Shown one piece after another: positions 24,812-32,556 of a stretch of DNA of 38,033 nt (the first letter of the stretch is position 1; the number at the start of each line of letters is the position of its first letter). Made by a program: the position numbers and the translations under genes. Origin of the DNA: Firm-04 sp003446315 (GTDB lineage: Bacteria > Bacillota > Clostridia > Oscillospirales > Ruminococcaceae); assembly GCA_946530355.1 (NCBI GenBank), contig CAMNAB010000012.1, forward strand, positions 1 through 38,033, read 5' to 3'. The notes beneath the pieces are model-generated. The model did no database searches and was not told the DNA's origin. It saw nothing but the letters and a program-made list of their open reading frames with translations.

Positions 24812-25462
24812 ATGATTACAGCGAAAGAGATTCAGAAGAAGAAATTCGAGAAGGTCAAATTTGGCTACAGTCCGGAGGAGGTCGATTCCTTCCTCTCGCA
24901 GATCGAAAATGATCTGCGCATGATGCAGCAGGAACTGGATGATTCGAATGAGAAAATCCAGCTTCTCGCAGATAAAGTGCGGGAATATAAGGATTCTGAG
25001 GAAGACCTGAAAAATGCGCTGCTGCTTGCACAAAAGCAGGCACGGCAGGTGGTCGCAGAGGCTGAGGAAAAAGCAGCGAAGATCGAAGCAGAAGCAAGAG
25101 CATCTGTGGATTCCGTAAAATCCGAAGCACTGCTGAGCTCCGAAGAACAGCTCGCCCGCGTGACCGCACAGCTCGAAAAAGAGCATGCACATCTTGTTGA
25201 GACACAGAAACAGGTCGCAGATTTCAAACGCTCCCTCTTTGATATGTATAAAGAGCATCTTGAGCTGATCTCTGCGCTGCCGGATGAGAACAGCGAGGAA
25301 AGCGAAGCTGCGGCAGAACCGGCACAGCAGTCTGCACCCGCTGAATCTGCACCCGCTGCGGCAGAAACCGCTGCACCTGCGGCAGATGCCTCTGCACAGA
25401 ATACATTTGGCAGCCGCCGGGATGATACACGCCGTGACGAAAATATGCGGAAGCGTACCTGA
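24812..25462 (+). CDS. divIVA: DivIVA-domain protein
   Basis: DivIVA proteins sit at curved membranes (poles and septum) and organise division or polar growth. The 216 residues start with the lipid-binding segment (about 1-60; motif KFGYSPEEVDSFL), followed by a long coiled coil (about 30-165) and an alanine/glutamate/proline-rich tail (about 170-200) with an arginine-rich end. AAGGAGAAG precedes the ATG. It lies 31 nt after sepF and is followed by a strong terminator. Confidence 0.93.
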   Translation: MITAKEIQKKKFEKVKFGYSPEEVDSFLSQIENDLRMMQQELDDSNEKIQLLADKVREYKDSEEDLKNALLLAQKQARQVVAEAEEKAAKIEAEARASVDSVKSEALLSSEEQLARVTAQLEKEHAHLVETQKQVADFKRSLFDMYKEHLELISALPDENSEESEAAAEPAQQSAPAESAPAAAETAAPAADASAQNTFGSRRDDTRRDENMRKRT

Positions 25463-25487
25463 TTTGACGGCTTTTGAATTGGATACC

Positions 25488-25532
25488 AAAAGGAACTTGC
25501 AGCAGCGCAGCTGTCGCGCAGGTTCCTTTTTT
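25488..25532 (+). terminator. Strong rho-independent terminator after divIVA
   Basis: AAAAGGAACTTGC pairs with GCAGGTTCCTTTT (one G-U wobble) and ends in six U residues. It closes the sepF-divIVA transcript. lspA starts about 60 bp further on and needs its own promoter or read-through; I see no clear promoter in the gap. Confidence 0.88.
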
Positions 25533-25590
25533 GTTTGTATGCTGCGGCTGCCGGATGCTGCCGCTTGATCGAAAGGAGCGAAGAACCCCT

Positions 25591-26229
25591 GTGGTGACTA
25601 TACTGATCGTTTCTGCTGTGATTGCTGTTCTGGTCGGTGTCGATCAGATGATAAAAATATGGGCAATTGCGAATTTGAAGGATATGCCGGCGCAGCCTTT
25701 TCTGCAAATCGGCAGCTTTGACTGGATGCATCTGCGCTATCTGGAAAACAGCGGCGCAGCATTCAGCATGCTGAGTGGCTCCCGCCTGTTTCTGATCGTG
25801 TTTCCGGTCGTCATGATCTCAGCTTGTATGTATATCCTGCACCGGATGGGCAAAACGCATCGCTGGCTCTATTTTGCAATGCCGCTGATCGCCGGCGGCG
25901 GACTCGGCAACCTCATTGACCGGATCATTCGGGACGGCAAAGTGGTGGATTATCTCGATTTTCAGCTTTGCCGGTTTGCGGTTTTCAATTTCGCCGATAT
26001 TTGCGTGACGGTCGGCGTATTTGTTGTTGTCATTGCAATTTTGTTTATTGAAAAGGATGAACCGGAGGCAAAGAAACTGAAGCAGGCAAAGCGCGTGCCC
26101 TATGCGCCGACCGTCGTGACAGAACCGGAAGCCGATCTGCTGCCGGATGCGGACGAATTGCCGGAAGCACCGCTGCTGCCGGAAGCCGATGCCCTGCCCG
26201 ATGCATCACAGGAGCAGGATCATGCGTGA
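25591..26229 (+). CDS. lspA: Lipoprotein signal peptidase LspA with an acidic C-terminal extension
   Basis: LspA is the aspartyl protease that removes signal peptides from prolipoproteins in the membrane. The 212 residues include four helices, DQMIK near residue 18, NSGAAFS near 53, and the catalytic aspartates in GNLIDR (Asp110) and FNFADI (Asp136). Unusually, some 55 residues follow the last helix, ending in two imperfect copies of an 11-residue unit (LLPDADELPEA and LLPEADALPDA). The GTG at 25591 (or 25594) follows GAAAGGAG; the frame remains open 117 nt further upstream but runs through the terminator. It overlaps the pseudouridine synthase gene by 8 nt. Confidence 0.93.
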   Translation: MVTILIVSAVIAVLVGVDQMIKIWAIANLKDMPAQPFLQIGSFDWMHLRYLENSGAAFSMLSGSRLFLIVFPVVMISACMYILHRMGKTHRWLYFAMPLIAGGGLGNLIDRIIRDGKVVDYLDFQLCRFAVFNFADICVTVGVFVVVIAILFIEKDEPEAKKLKQAKRVPYAPTVVTEPEADLLPDADELPEAPLLPEADALPDASQEQDHA

Positions 26230-27142
26230 ACTGACATTTTCAGCCTGCGCAGAAGATACCGGAAAGCGTCTGGATGCATGGCTCGCCGGTCAGCCGGAAT
26301 TGGATTTGACACGCTCTGCAATCCAGCAGCTTCTGGAAAAATCGTGCATTCTGCGAAACGGGAAACCCGCAAAGAAGAATGATAAACTGAAAGACGGCGA
26401 TTGTGTGATCGTCACCGTTCCGGAACCGGAAACGCTGGATCTGATCCCGCAGGATCTGCCGCTTGAGATCGTATATGAAGATGACGATTTGCTCGTGGTG
26501 AACAAGCCGAAAGGGATGGTCGTGCATCCTGCGCCGGGGCATCCGGACGGCACGCTCGTCAATGCATTGCTGTATCACTGTGCAGGCAGACTCTCCGGCA
26601 TCAACGGCGTGATTCGTCCCGGCATTGTGCACCGCATCGACCGGGATACCAGCGGGCTGCTGATCGCGGCGAAAACAGACCGTGCACATCTCGGACTTGC
26701 AGAGCAGATCGCCGTGCATTCGTTTACGCGGGAATATGAGGCGGTCGTGTGCGGCAGATTCAAAACGGAAGCAGGCACAGTGCATGCACCGATCGGCAGA
26801 GATCCGAAAGACCGGCAAAAAATGTGCGTGATTGACCGGAATTCCAAAGATGCGATCACGCACTATACGGTTTTGGCACAATTTGAACGGCATGCGCATA
26901 TTTGCTGCCGTCTGGAGACAGGCAGAACACATCAGATCCGTGTGCATATGAAGCACATCGGGCACCCGATCTACGGCGATGCAGTTTACGGCAAGGCGGA
27001 AAAAGGCATCGAGGGACAGTGTCTGCATGCGAAAAAGATCGGGTTTGTGCATCCGGTGACGGGAGCGTATCTTGCATTTGATTCACCGCTTCCGGCATAT
27101 TTTACCAAAGTGCTGCGGAGCGTATCCGGCAATCAGAGATAG
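26222..27142 (+). CDS. RluD-family large-subunit pseudouridine synthase
   Basis: RluA/RluD-family enzymes convert uridines in 23S rRNA (or tRNA) to pseudouridine. The 306 residues have an N-terminal S4 RNA-binding domain (about 12-72) and the catalytic domain with VVNKPKGMVVHPAPGH (about 97-112), the catalytic aspartate in HRIDRDTSGLL (about 138-148) and GRTHQIRVHM (about 235-244). The ATG overlaps the end of lspA, the conserved arrangement in Firmicutes. Which uridines it modifies cannot be read from sequence. Confidence 0.93.
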   Translation: MRELTFSACAEDTGKRLDAWLAGQPELDLTRSAIQQLLEKSCILRNGKPAKKNDKLKDGDCVIVTVPEPETLDLIPQDLPLEIVYEDDDLLVVNKPKGMVVHPAPGHPDGTLVNALLYHCAGRLSGINGVIRPGIVHRIDRDTSGLLIAAKTDRAHLGLAEQIAVHSFTREYEAVVCGRFKTEAGTVHAPIGRDPKDRQKMCVIDRNSKDAITHYTVLAQFERHAHICCRLETGRTHQIRVHMKHIGHPIYGDAVYGKAEKGIEGQCLHAKKIGFVHPVTGAYLAFDSPLPAYFTKVLRSVSGNQR

Positions 27143-27154
27143 GAGTGTTTGCAT

Positions 27155-27643
27155 ATGCATTTTACATATTGTCCGACATGCGGCGGAAAGACCGTTCCGA
27201 AACAAATGGGTGATGACGGTGCAGTGCCGTATTGCAGCACATGCAGCAGACCGCTGTTTGATATGTTCAGTACCTGCGTGCTTTCCGTGCTGCGAAATGC
27301 ACGCGGCGAAGTGGCGCTGATCCGGCAGAGTTACGGGCAGCAGGAGACATATGTCGGCGTTGCGGGGTATATGAAACCGGGCGAAACGGCGGAACAGGCT
27401 GCGCTGCGGGAGCTGCAAGAGGAGATCGGTGTCAAAGCGGAACAGCTCACATTTCTGTTCAGTGCATGGCACGAGACAAAAGGACAGTTGATGCTTTGTT
27501 TTTCTGCATATGTGCCGGATGCGGACTTTTCCCTTTCCTGCGAGGTGCGGGAAGCAAAGTGGTTTTCCGCATCGGAAGCAGGACAGGCGGTTCGTCCGGG
27601 GAGCATCATCGAACGGCTGGTCAAAGCGGCATGTAAATGTTAA
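27155..27643 (+). CDS. Nudix hydrolase with N-terminal zinc ribbon
   Basis: The 162-residue protein begins with a zinc ribbon (CPTCGGK ... CSTCSR, four cysteines in about residues 6-33), followed by a Nudix fold. The Nudix box G-x5-E-x7-RE-x2-EE-x-G is complete in GYMKPGETAEQAALRELQEE followed by IGV (about 72-94). The zinc ribbon plus Nudix arrangement recalls NudC, the NADH pyrophosphatase/RNA-deNADding enzyme, but the protein is shorter, so the substrate is open. AGGAG, next to the rluD-type stop codon, precedes the ATG at 27155; a TTG 6 nt earlier is also possible. Confidence 0.88.
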   Translation: MHFTYCPTCGGKTVPKQMGDDGAVPYCSTCSRPLFDMFSTCVLSVLRNARGEVALIRQSYGQQETYVGVAGYMKPGETAEQAALRELQEEIGVKAEQLTFLFSAWHETKGQLMLCFSAYVPDADFSLSCEVREAKWFSASEAGQAVRPGSIIERLVKAACKC

Positions 27644-27669
27644 AGAATTATAAATATCCTGAAAAACAC

Positions 27670-27698
27670 TTGAAATGTGATCGAAAATCTGGTATAAT
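27670..27698 (+). promoter_or_regulatory. Promoter of the pssA-psd operon
   Basis: TTGAAA (27670-27675), a 17-bp spacer ending in TGG, then TATAAT (27693-27698). The leader before pssA is about 50 nt and holds a GAGGGAT binding site. Confidence 0.85.
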
Positions 27699-27755
27699 AA
27701 AAAGATAGAAAAACGGGATGCAATTCCATGAGTAAGAGCGAGGGATGAACAACAA

Positions 27756-28385
27756 ATGATCGGCTATTACAGCTACACGGTAATTTTAACATATATCGGC
27801 TTTGTGTGCGGCTCCATTGGTTTGTATTTTTCGGTTCACGGCAGCACAAATGCCGCCATTATTATGCTGATGCTCGCAGGATTCTGCGATATGTTTGACG
27901 GGAAAGTGGCAAAGACCAAAAAAGACCGGACACCGCAGGAATGCCGGTTCGGCATCCAGATTGATTCGCTGTCTGATATGGTCTGTTTCGGGCTGCTGCC
28001 GCCGATGATCGGCTACAGCGCCGGTCTGACCCATGCTTATCAGATCGCAATATTCTCATGTTTCAGTCTTGCGGCACTGATCCGGCTTGCCTATTTCAAT
28101 GTGAGTGAGGAAGAACGCCAGCAGGTCACGACAGAACGCCGGAAGGTCTATGAAGGCTTGCCGGTCACATCGGTTGCATTGCTGATTCCGGTGCTTTATG
28201 CGTTCCGGAATGATCTCGGCGATACATTTCCAATCGTAGCGTCGGTTGTATATGCGGTGATTGCATGCGCATTTGTGACACGGTTCACATTGAAGAAGCC
28301 GTCCATGCGTGCGATGCTGCTGTTTATTTTGATCGGCGTATTGGAGCTGCTGCTTCTGATCTTCAAGCATCGGCATGCTGTCTGA
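27756..28385 (+). CDS. pssA: CDP-diacylglycerol-serine O-phosphatidyltransferase
   Basis: PssA makes phosphatidylserine from CDP-diacylglycerol and serine in the membrane. The 209 residues have about six hydrophobic helices and the CDP-alcohol phosphatidyltransferase motif: DMFDGKVAK followed by GIQIDSLSD. Compared with DG-x2-AR-x8-G-x3-D-x3-D, the arginine is lysine and the spacer is 12 instead of 8 residues. The metal-binding aspartates are all present. psd follows after 32 nt, and together they complete phosphatidylethanolamine synthesis. Confidence 0.9.
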   Translation: MIGYYSYTVILTYIGFVCGSIGLYFSVHGSTNAAIIMLMLAGFCDMFDGKVAKTKKDRTPQECRFGIQIDSLSDMVCFGLLPPMIGYSAGLTHAYQIAIFSCFSLAALIRLAYFNVSEEERQQVTTERRKVYEGLPVTSVALLIPVLYAFRNDLGDTFPIVASVVYAVIACAFVTRFTLKKPSMRAMLLFILIGVLELLLLIFKHRHAV

Positions 28386-28417
28386 TGCACAACGCAAATC
28401 AAAAGGGGGAATCCGTC

Positions 28418-29344
28418 ATGTCGGAACCGGAGAAGATGCAAATGAACGCAGGTGCGCAGATTTGCGATCGGAAAGGGAATCCGCTGACGGATTCCTGTGC
28501 TTCACAGGGGAAAATGCTGGAGCTGCTTTATGGGACTGCGCCGGGGCGTGCGCTGCTGAAGCTGCTCACCAAACCGATCGTGTCCCAGATTGCAGGCGCG
28601 GCGCTGGATCACCCGCTTTCGACGGTTGCGATCCCGCCTTTTGTCCATTTGAAGCACATCAAAATGGACGATTTTGCGGAAGATCATTTTGAGAGCTTCA
28701 ATGCATTTTTTACCCGTCCGATCAAGCCGGAAGCACGGCCCGTTGACCGTCAGCCGGATGCGCTCATCGCGCCCTGCGATGCAAAATTGACCGTTCTGCC
28801 GATTGACGCGCAAACGCATTTCAATGTCAAGGGCGCAGATTACAGTTTATCGGCATTTCTGGGCTGCAAAAAGCTCGCAAAACGGTATCTCGGCGGACAG
28901 GTGCTGATTTTCCGCCTGACACCGGACGATTATCACCGGTATTGTTATCCGGATGATTGTGAGATCAGCAAGACCCGCGTGATTCCCGGCGAATTGCATA
29001 CCGTGAATCCGGTTGCGGCGGCACACGGCGTTCGGGTTTATCATCGCAATGCGCGTGCTGTGACAATGCTGCATACCCGGCATTTCGGGACGGTGCTGCA
29101 AATTGAAGTCGGTGCGATGTTTGTCGGCAAGATCGTGAATCATCCGCATGGCGCGGCAGTCGTGCGGGGGATCGAAAAGGGCTATTTTGAGTTTGGCGGT
29201 TCCACGGTCGTGTTGGTATTGGAAGCAGGTGCTGCGGAGATCGACGCACAGATCCGGAAGAACTCGGAGAACGGCGCAGAAACAGTGGTGCGTTACGGTT
29301 CCCGGATCGGTACTGCAAAGCGTGGCTTGGTAATGCGCGGCTGA
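28418..29344 (+). CDS. psd: Phosphatidylserine decarboxylase proenzyme
   Basis: Psd decarboxylates phosphatidylserine to phosphatidylethanolamine, using a pyruvoyl group made by self-cleavage. The 308 residues carry the cleavage motif as FGGST (about residues 264-268), the GGST form of LGST; the serine would become the pyruvoyl. Other family stretches are FFTRPIKPEARP, APCDAK, DYHRYCYPDD and KIVNHPHG. The ATG at 28418 follows AAAGGGGGA; the frame stays open some 150 nt upstream inside pssA. It is the same operon as pssA. Confidence 0.93.
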   Translation: MSEPEKMQMNAGAQICDRKGNPLTDSCASQGKMLELLYGTAPGRALLKLLTKPIVSQIAGAALDHPLSTVAIPPFVHLKHIKMDDFAEDHFESFNAFFTRPIKPEARPVDRQPDALIAPCDAKLTVLPIDAQTHFNVKGADYSLSAFLGCKKLAKRYLGGQVLIFRLTPDDYHRYCYPDDCEISKTRVIPGELHTVNPVAAAHGVRVYHRNARAVTMLHTRHFGTVLQIEVGAMFVGKIVNHPHGAAVVRGIEKGYFEFGGSTVVLVLEAGAAEIDAQIRKNSENGAETVVRYGSRIGTAKRGLVMRG

Positions 29345-29386
29345 AAACCTGTATCTCTCATATGGTTCGATAGAAAGGAAAAGCAA

Positions 29387-29791
29387 ATGGAAGAAGCGGT
29401 ATCGTTTGATCTGCTTTCAGTCGGGATCGTCGGATTGATCGTGATCGGCGCAATTTTGTTTATCGTGCTGAACGGGCGCAAGGCAAAAAGCATGTCAGCA
29501 GAGCAGAATCGCATGCTTACGCCGGAAACCGTTCGTGCCGCCGTGACCGGTTCTGAGAAATCGGAGATGGGAAAACGCAAATATGTAATCCTCATGCAAA
29601 CAGAAGACGGTCGCAAGATCCGGCTGGATGTCCCTTATGAGCAATATATGAAACTGCGCGACCCTGTCCGCATCGCTTCCGGCAGTTCCTTCCGCAATGC
29701 CATGATGCAGGGAATGCTGACTTATCATGGTACATTGCTGCTCAATTTTGAGCCGGATGCGGCGTTTCAGCAGGCATATCAGTTCCGTTGA
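29387..29791 (+). CDS. Small membrane-anchored protein, DUF2500-like C-terminus
   Basis: The 134-residue product has one membrane helix (about 10-29) and a small beta-rich domain (about 62-128). The C-terminal stretch KYVILMQTEDGRKIRLDVPY ... GMLTYHGTLLLNFEP is reminiscent of DUF2500-type domains (pattern KYxVxFxTxxGxxxxxxV ... GxLTxxGTxxLxFE). The match is from memory and by eye. GAAAGGAAA precedes the ATG. It is the third gene after the pssA promoter and is followed by a strong terminator, so it probably belongs to the phospholipid operon. Confidence 0.7.
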   Translation: MEEAVSFDLLSVGIVGLIVIGAILFIVLNGRKAKSMSAEQNRMLTPETVRAAVTGSEKSEMGKRKYVILMQTEDGRKIRLDVPYEQYMKLRDPVRIASGSSFRNAMMQGMLTYHGTLLLNFEPDAAFQQAYQFR

Positions 29792-29848
29792 ACGTGCAAA
29801 TTCCGGCGCGGCGTATTTCGTATTTTGTGCAGATTTCCGAAATGTGAC

Positions 29849-29885
29849 TGCATCCGACAAAAAACGTTGTCGGATGCATTTTTTT
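29849..29885 (+). terminator. Strong terminator ending the pssA-psd operon
   Basis: A perfect 12-bp stem, TGCATCCGACAA with TTGTCGGATGCA, around a 6-nt loop and followed by seven T residues. Its right arm also carries the -35 box of the mreB promoter. Confidence 0.92.
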
Positions 29886-29895
29886 GTGGTAAAAT
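29867..29895 (+). promoter_or_regulatory. Promoter of mreB, overlapping the terminator
   Basis: TTGTCG (29867-29872) lies in the right arm of the preceding terminator. It is followed by a 17-bp spacer ending in TGG and TAAAAT (29890-29895). The T-tract of the terminator is the spacer of this promoter. Confidence 0.75.
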
Positions 29896-29951
29896 AGAGA
29901 GTGGAGTATTCTCCGCAAAGAGAATGAGAACGAAAACGAAGGAGCAAACCA

Positions 29952-30971
29952 ATGTTTACCAGATATATCGGGATTGATCTGGGTACTGCGAACACCCTGA
30001 TTTATGCACGCGGCAAGGGCATTATCATGCGCGAACCGTCGGTTGTTGCCGTGAATACCAAGACCGATCAGGCATGTTCGGTTGGCAAGGATGCGAAAGA
30101 GATCATCGGCAGAACGCCGGGTTCGATCATTGCGGTTCATCCGCTGAAAGACGGCGTGATCGCAGATTTTGATATTGCTGCGACAATGCTGCAAGAACTA
30201 ATCAAAAAAGCGCTCAAGGGTACTGTTTTCACGAAAGCGCGCGTGATTATCTGCATTCCGTCCGGTGTCACAGCCGTGGAGCGCCGTGCGGTCAAAGAGG
30301 CGGCAGAAAAAGCCGGTGCAAGACCGGTTCAGCTTGTCGCAGAGCCGATCGCAGCGGCACTCGGTGCAGGATTGCCCATTCTGGAGCCGACCGGCACGAT
30401 GATCGTTGATATCGGCGGCGGAACCAGTGAGATTGCCGTGATCTCGATGGGCGGTATTGTTTCGGCACGTTCAGTGCGGACTGCCGGTGATGCGTTTGAT
30501 ATGGCAATCGTGAACTATATCCGCAAAAAATACAGCCTGCTGATCGGTGAACGCACGGCTGAGGATGTCAAGATCGGCATTGGCTCTGCATTTCCGGAAG
30601 CGAAGGTCACGGAGATGGAAGTGCGCGGCAGAAATCTGCTGAACGGCTTGCCGGAAAACATCATGATTACATCGGATGAAGTGCGGGACGCGCTTTATGA
30701 GCCGCTTTGTGATATCATGGATGCGATCCGGGAAACGCTTGCGCATACGCCGCCGGAGCTGTCCGCAGATGTCATTGAACAGGGCATCACCCTGACGGGC
30801 GGCGGAGCGCTGCTGCGCGGGATGGATAAGCTCATCAACCGCGAAACGGGCATGCCGGTCTATGTGGCAGAATTCCCGCTGGACTGCGTTGCGGAAGGCA
30901 CCGGTAAAATGCTGGAAAATCTCGATGATTACGAGGAATTGCTGGCAGAAGAAGTCAAATATTATTTATAA
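29952..30971 (+). CDS. mreB: Rod shape-determining protein MreB (MreB/Mbl family)
   Basis: MreB is the bacterial actin that organises lateral cell-wall synthesis. The 339 residues show the actin-type nucleotide site: GIDLGTANTLIY near residue 7, DIGGGTSEIAVIS near 155-167, and TGGGALLRG near 278-286. The amphipathic-helix region is present at the N-terminus. AAGGAG precedes the ATG. It stands alone, not with mreCD, which suggests either an Mbl-like second copy or a split rod operon. Confidence 0.93.
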   Translation: MFTRYIGIDLGTANTLIYARGKGIIMREPSVVAVNTKTDQACSVGKDAKEIIGRTPGSIIAVHPLKDGVIADFDIAATMLQELIKKALKGTVFTKARVIICIPSGVTAVERRAVKEAAEKAGARPVQLVAEPIAAALGAGLPILEPTGTMIVDIGGGTSEIAVISMGGIVSARSVRTAGDAFDMAIVNYIRKKYSLLIGERTAEDVKIGIGSAFPEAKVTEMEVRGRNLLNGLPENIMITSDEVRDALYEPLCDIMDAIRETLAHTPPELSADVIEQGITLTGGGALLRGMDKLINRETGMPVYVAEFPLDCVAEGTGKMLENLDDYEELLAEEVKYYL

Positions 30972-30982
30972 GAAACCACTGA

Positions 30983-31056
30983 TGCATATTTCTCCGATGG
31001 ATCTATCATGAGGACTCCGCCCCATTTCGAATCCATCGGAGATACCGGTTTATGCA
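30983..31056. repeat. Long inverted repeat after mreB
   Basis: TCTCCGATGGAT (30991-31002) and ATCCATCGGAGA (31031-31042) are perfect 12-bp arms around a 28-nt loop, with outer arms TGCATA and TATGCA at 30983-30988 and 31051-31056. No U-tract follows on either strand. It is probably the 3' end structure of the mreB transcript. Confidence 0.7.
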
Positions 31057-31074
31057 GCGGTTCCGGAAAGAAAA

Positions 31075-31101
31075 GGGAGAAAACGGCGATCGTTTTCTCC
31101 C
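31075..31101 (-). terminator. Terminator of the leucine-rich lipoprotein gene
   Basis: A perfect 11-bp stem, GGGAGAAAACG with CGTTTTCTCCC, around a 5-nt loop. On the minus strand it is followed by TTTTCTTTCC, and it lies just after the minus-strand stop at 31108. It may also slow plus-strand transcription from mreB. Confidence 0.8.
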
Positions 31102-31107
31102 TAAATT

Positions 31108-32361
31108 TCACGTTTTTTTTGTTGTTTGGATGCGTGTACGGATGCCGTGCGCCTTTGCATACTGCAAAGCGAAAGCGCCTTCCGGTGCGATGATCGTCAG
31201 ATCCGGGCAGCCGGCGAAGCAATCTTCCCCGATGGCAGTGAGGCTGGCAGGCAGAACGGCTTCTTTCAGATTGCGGCAGCCGCTGCAAACGCCGTAGCCG
31301 AAAGCGGTGATGCCTTCTCCGCAGTTGAACTGTTCCAGCGCGGTGCAGTCGGCGCACACCAGATCATCCGCCGTACCGGTGCAGTCAGAGATCGAAACGG
31401 TCTTGACAGAAGTGCTGCTGCAAAAAGATTCACCGAGCGAGATTGCGCCGCCGGAGAGCTGAACAGTCACCAGACTGCGGCAATTGCGGAAGCAGCCTTC
31501 CCCGAAATCGGCATTGCCCTGAAAGATAACCTGCGTCAGTGCCGGCATAGATTCAAAACAATGGTCACGGAACGAGAGCGAGCACTCTGTGCAGTTGACC
31601 GCCGCAGCAGCACTATCCGCAAAGCAATAATCGCCGAATGAAGCGGTCACACCGCGGAGTTCAACGGATTCCAATGCTTTGCATGCGGAGAAGACGAAAT
31701 TGCCGGCATGCCATTCCGCAGCAGACATGACCCGCAGATTCTGTACGCCGGATGCACGAAAGGCATGATCGCCGAGCTGTGTGACGGATTGCGGCAGACG
31801 CAGCCGACCGGCGTAGGGTTCATCGAGAAAGCCGTATTCTGAAACGGCGGTCAGCGGGGAGCCGTTGACGGTATCCGGCAGCAGCAGCGGCACGCCTTCC
31901 GGATCGGGTTCGGGTTCGAGTCCGAACAAGGATGCTTTTCCGGCAGCGGTTTCGCAGATCAGCTCCGCAGCCTGGACTGCAATGCCGGCGGGTTCCTCAT
32001 CCGGCGCATCCGCCGCAGCCGTTGTGACGGATGTCTGCGCCCCGTTTTCTGATGCAGTTGTTTCAGTTGATTCCGCCGTTTCCGGTTCTTCGGATGACTC
32101 AACCGGTTCAAAGTCTTTGTGATAAGAAAAAGGCGGCGGATCATTCTCGCCGATCCCGTCGATGGACGGTATTTCGATTTCAGGCGCATCGTCTGATTTC
32201 TGCGCCGGTGATTCGTCTGCAACAGCAGATTCCGTGCCGGGTGTGACGGCGGAATCTGCGGAGAAATCGGGTTTCTCGTCCGCCGGGATCTCGGCATTGA
32301 ACAGTGCACAGCCGGTGAGCAAGAGCATCGCTGAGACTGCTGCAATGAGTGGGTATTTCAT
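31108..32361 (-). CDS. BspA-like leucine-rich repeat lipoprotein
   Basis: The 417-residue product has a lipoprotein signal peptide with lipobox LTGC (Cys18), a disordered acidic Ser/Thr/Glu/Pro linker (about 25-130), and six or more BspA-type leucine-rich repeats (LRR_5; about 180-400) of the form G-x2-C/A-F-x2-C-x2-L-x2-V. Many repeats have a cysteine before the phenylalanine. It should be anchored outside the membrane and bind some ligand, matrix or host surface. AAGGAG precedes the ATG at 32361; a TTG 18 nt earlier lies upstream of that site. LspA, encoded in this window, would process it. Confidence 0.9.
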   Translation of the reverse strand: MKYPLIAAVSAMLLLTGCALFNAEIPADEKPDFSADSAVTPGTESAVADESPAQKSDDAPEIEIPSIDGIGENDPPPFSYHKDFEPVESSEEPETAESTETTASENGAQTSVTTAAADAPDEEPAGIAVQAAELICETAAGKASLFGLEPEPDPEGVPLLLPDTVNGSPLTAVSEYGFLDEPYAGRLRLPQSVTQLGDHAFRASGVQNLRVMSAAEWHAGNFVFSACKALESVELRGVTASFGDYCFADSAAAAVNCTECSLSFRDHCFESMPALTQVIFQGNADFGEGCFRNCRSLVTVQLSGGAISLGESFCSSTSVKTVSISDCTGTADDLVCADCTALEQFNCGEGITAFGYGVCSGCRNLKEAVLPASLTAIGEDCFAGCPDLTIIAPEGAFALQYAKAHGIRTRIQTTKKT

Positions 32362-32394
32362 AATATGCTCCTTCGTCAAGCTGCAAGAAACGAC

Positions 32395-32423
32395 AAAACG
32401 CGGCTGGTGATCAGTCAGCCGCG
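32395..32423 (-). terminator. Possible attenuator in the leader of the lipoprotein gene
   Basis: On the minus strand CGCGGCTG and CAGCCGCG form an 8-bp GC-rich stem around a 9-nt loop, followed by TTTTGTCGTTT. It lies between the putative promoter (32470) and the start codon (32361), so transcription would have to pass it. Confidence 0.55.
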
Positions 32424-32469
32424 CTTCGGGAAGAAGTAGAGAGGTTATTTTTTATCATGTTATGGTTAT

Positions 32470-32478
32470 ATTATAGCA
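32470..32478 (-). promoter_or_regulatory. Extended -10 promoter of the lipoprotein gene
   Basis: On the minus strand TGCTATAAT carries a perfect -10 hexamer with the TGn extension. I see no good -35 box at 17 bp. The leader would be about 100 nt and contains a terminator-like hairpin. No convincing plus-strand promoter for tatD is visible in the same region. Confidence 0.6.
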
Positions 32479-32556
32479 TAGTTCCCGAACGATTACTTGC
32501 ACTTTTTTTCAATATTTCGTGAACAACTTGTGAACCTATGAAAGGAAGTAACCAAT

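Noticed and set aside
25474..25590. N-terminal extension of LspA
   Set aside because: The stretch is the terminator of divIVA and encodes Cys-rich residues unlike LspA; GAAAGGAG supports the GTG at 25591.
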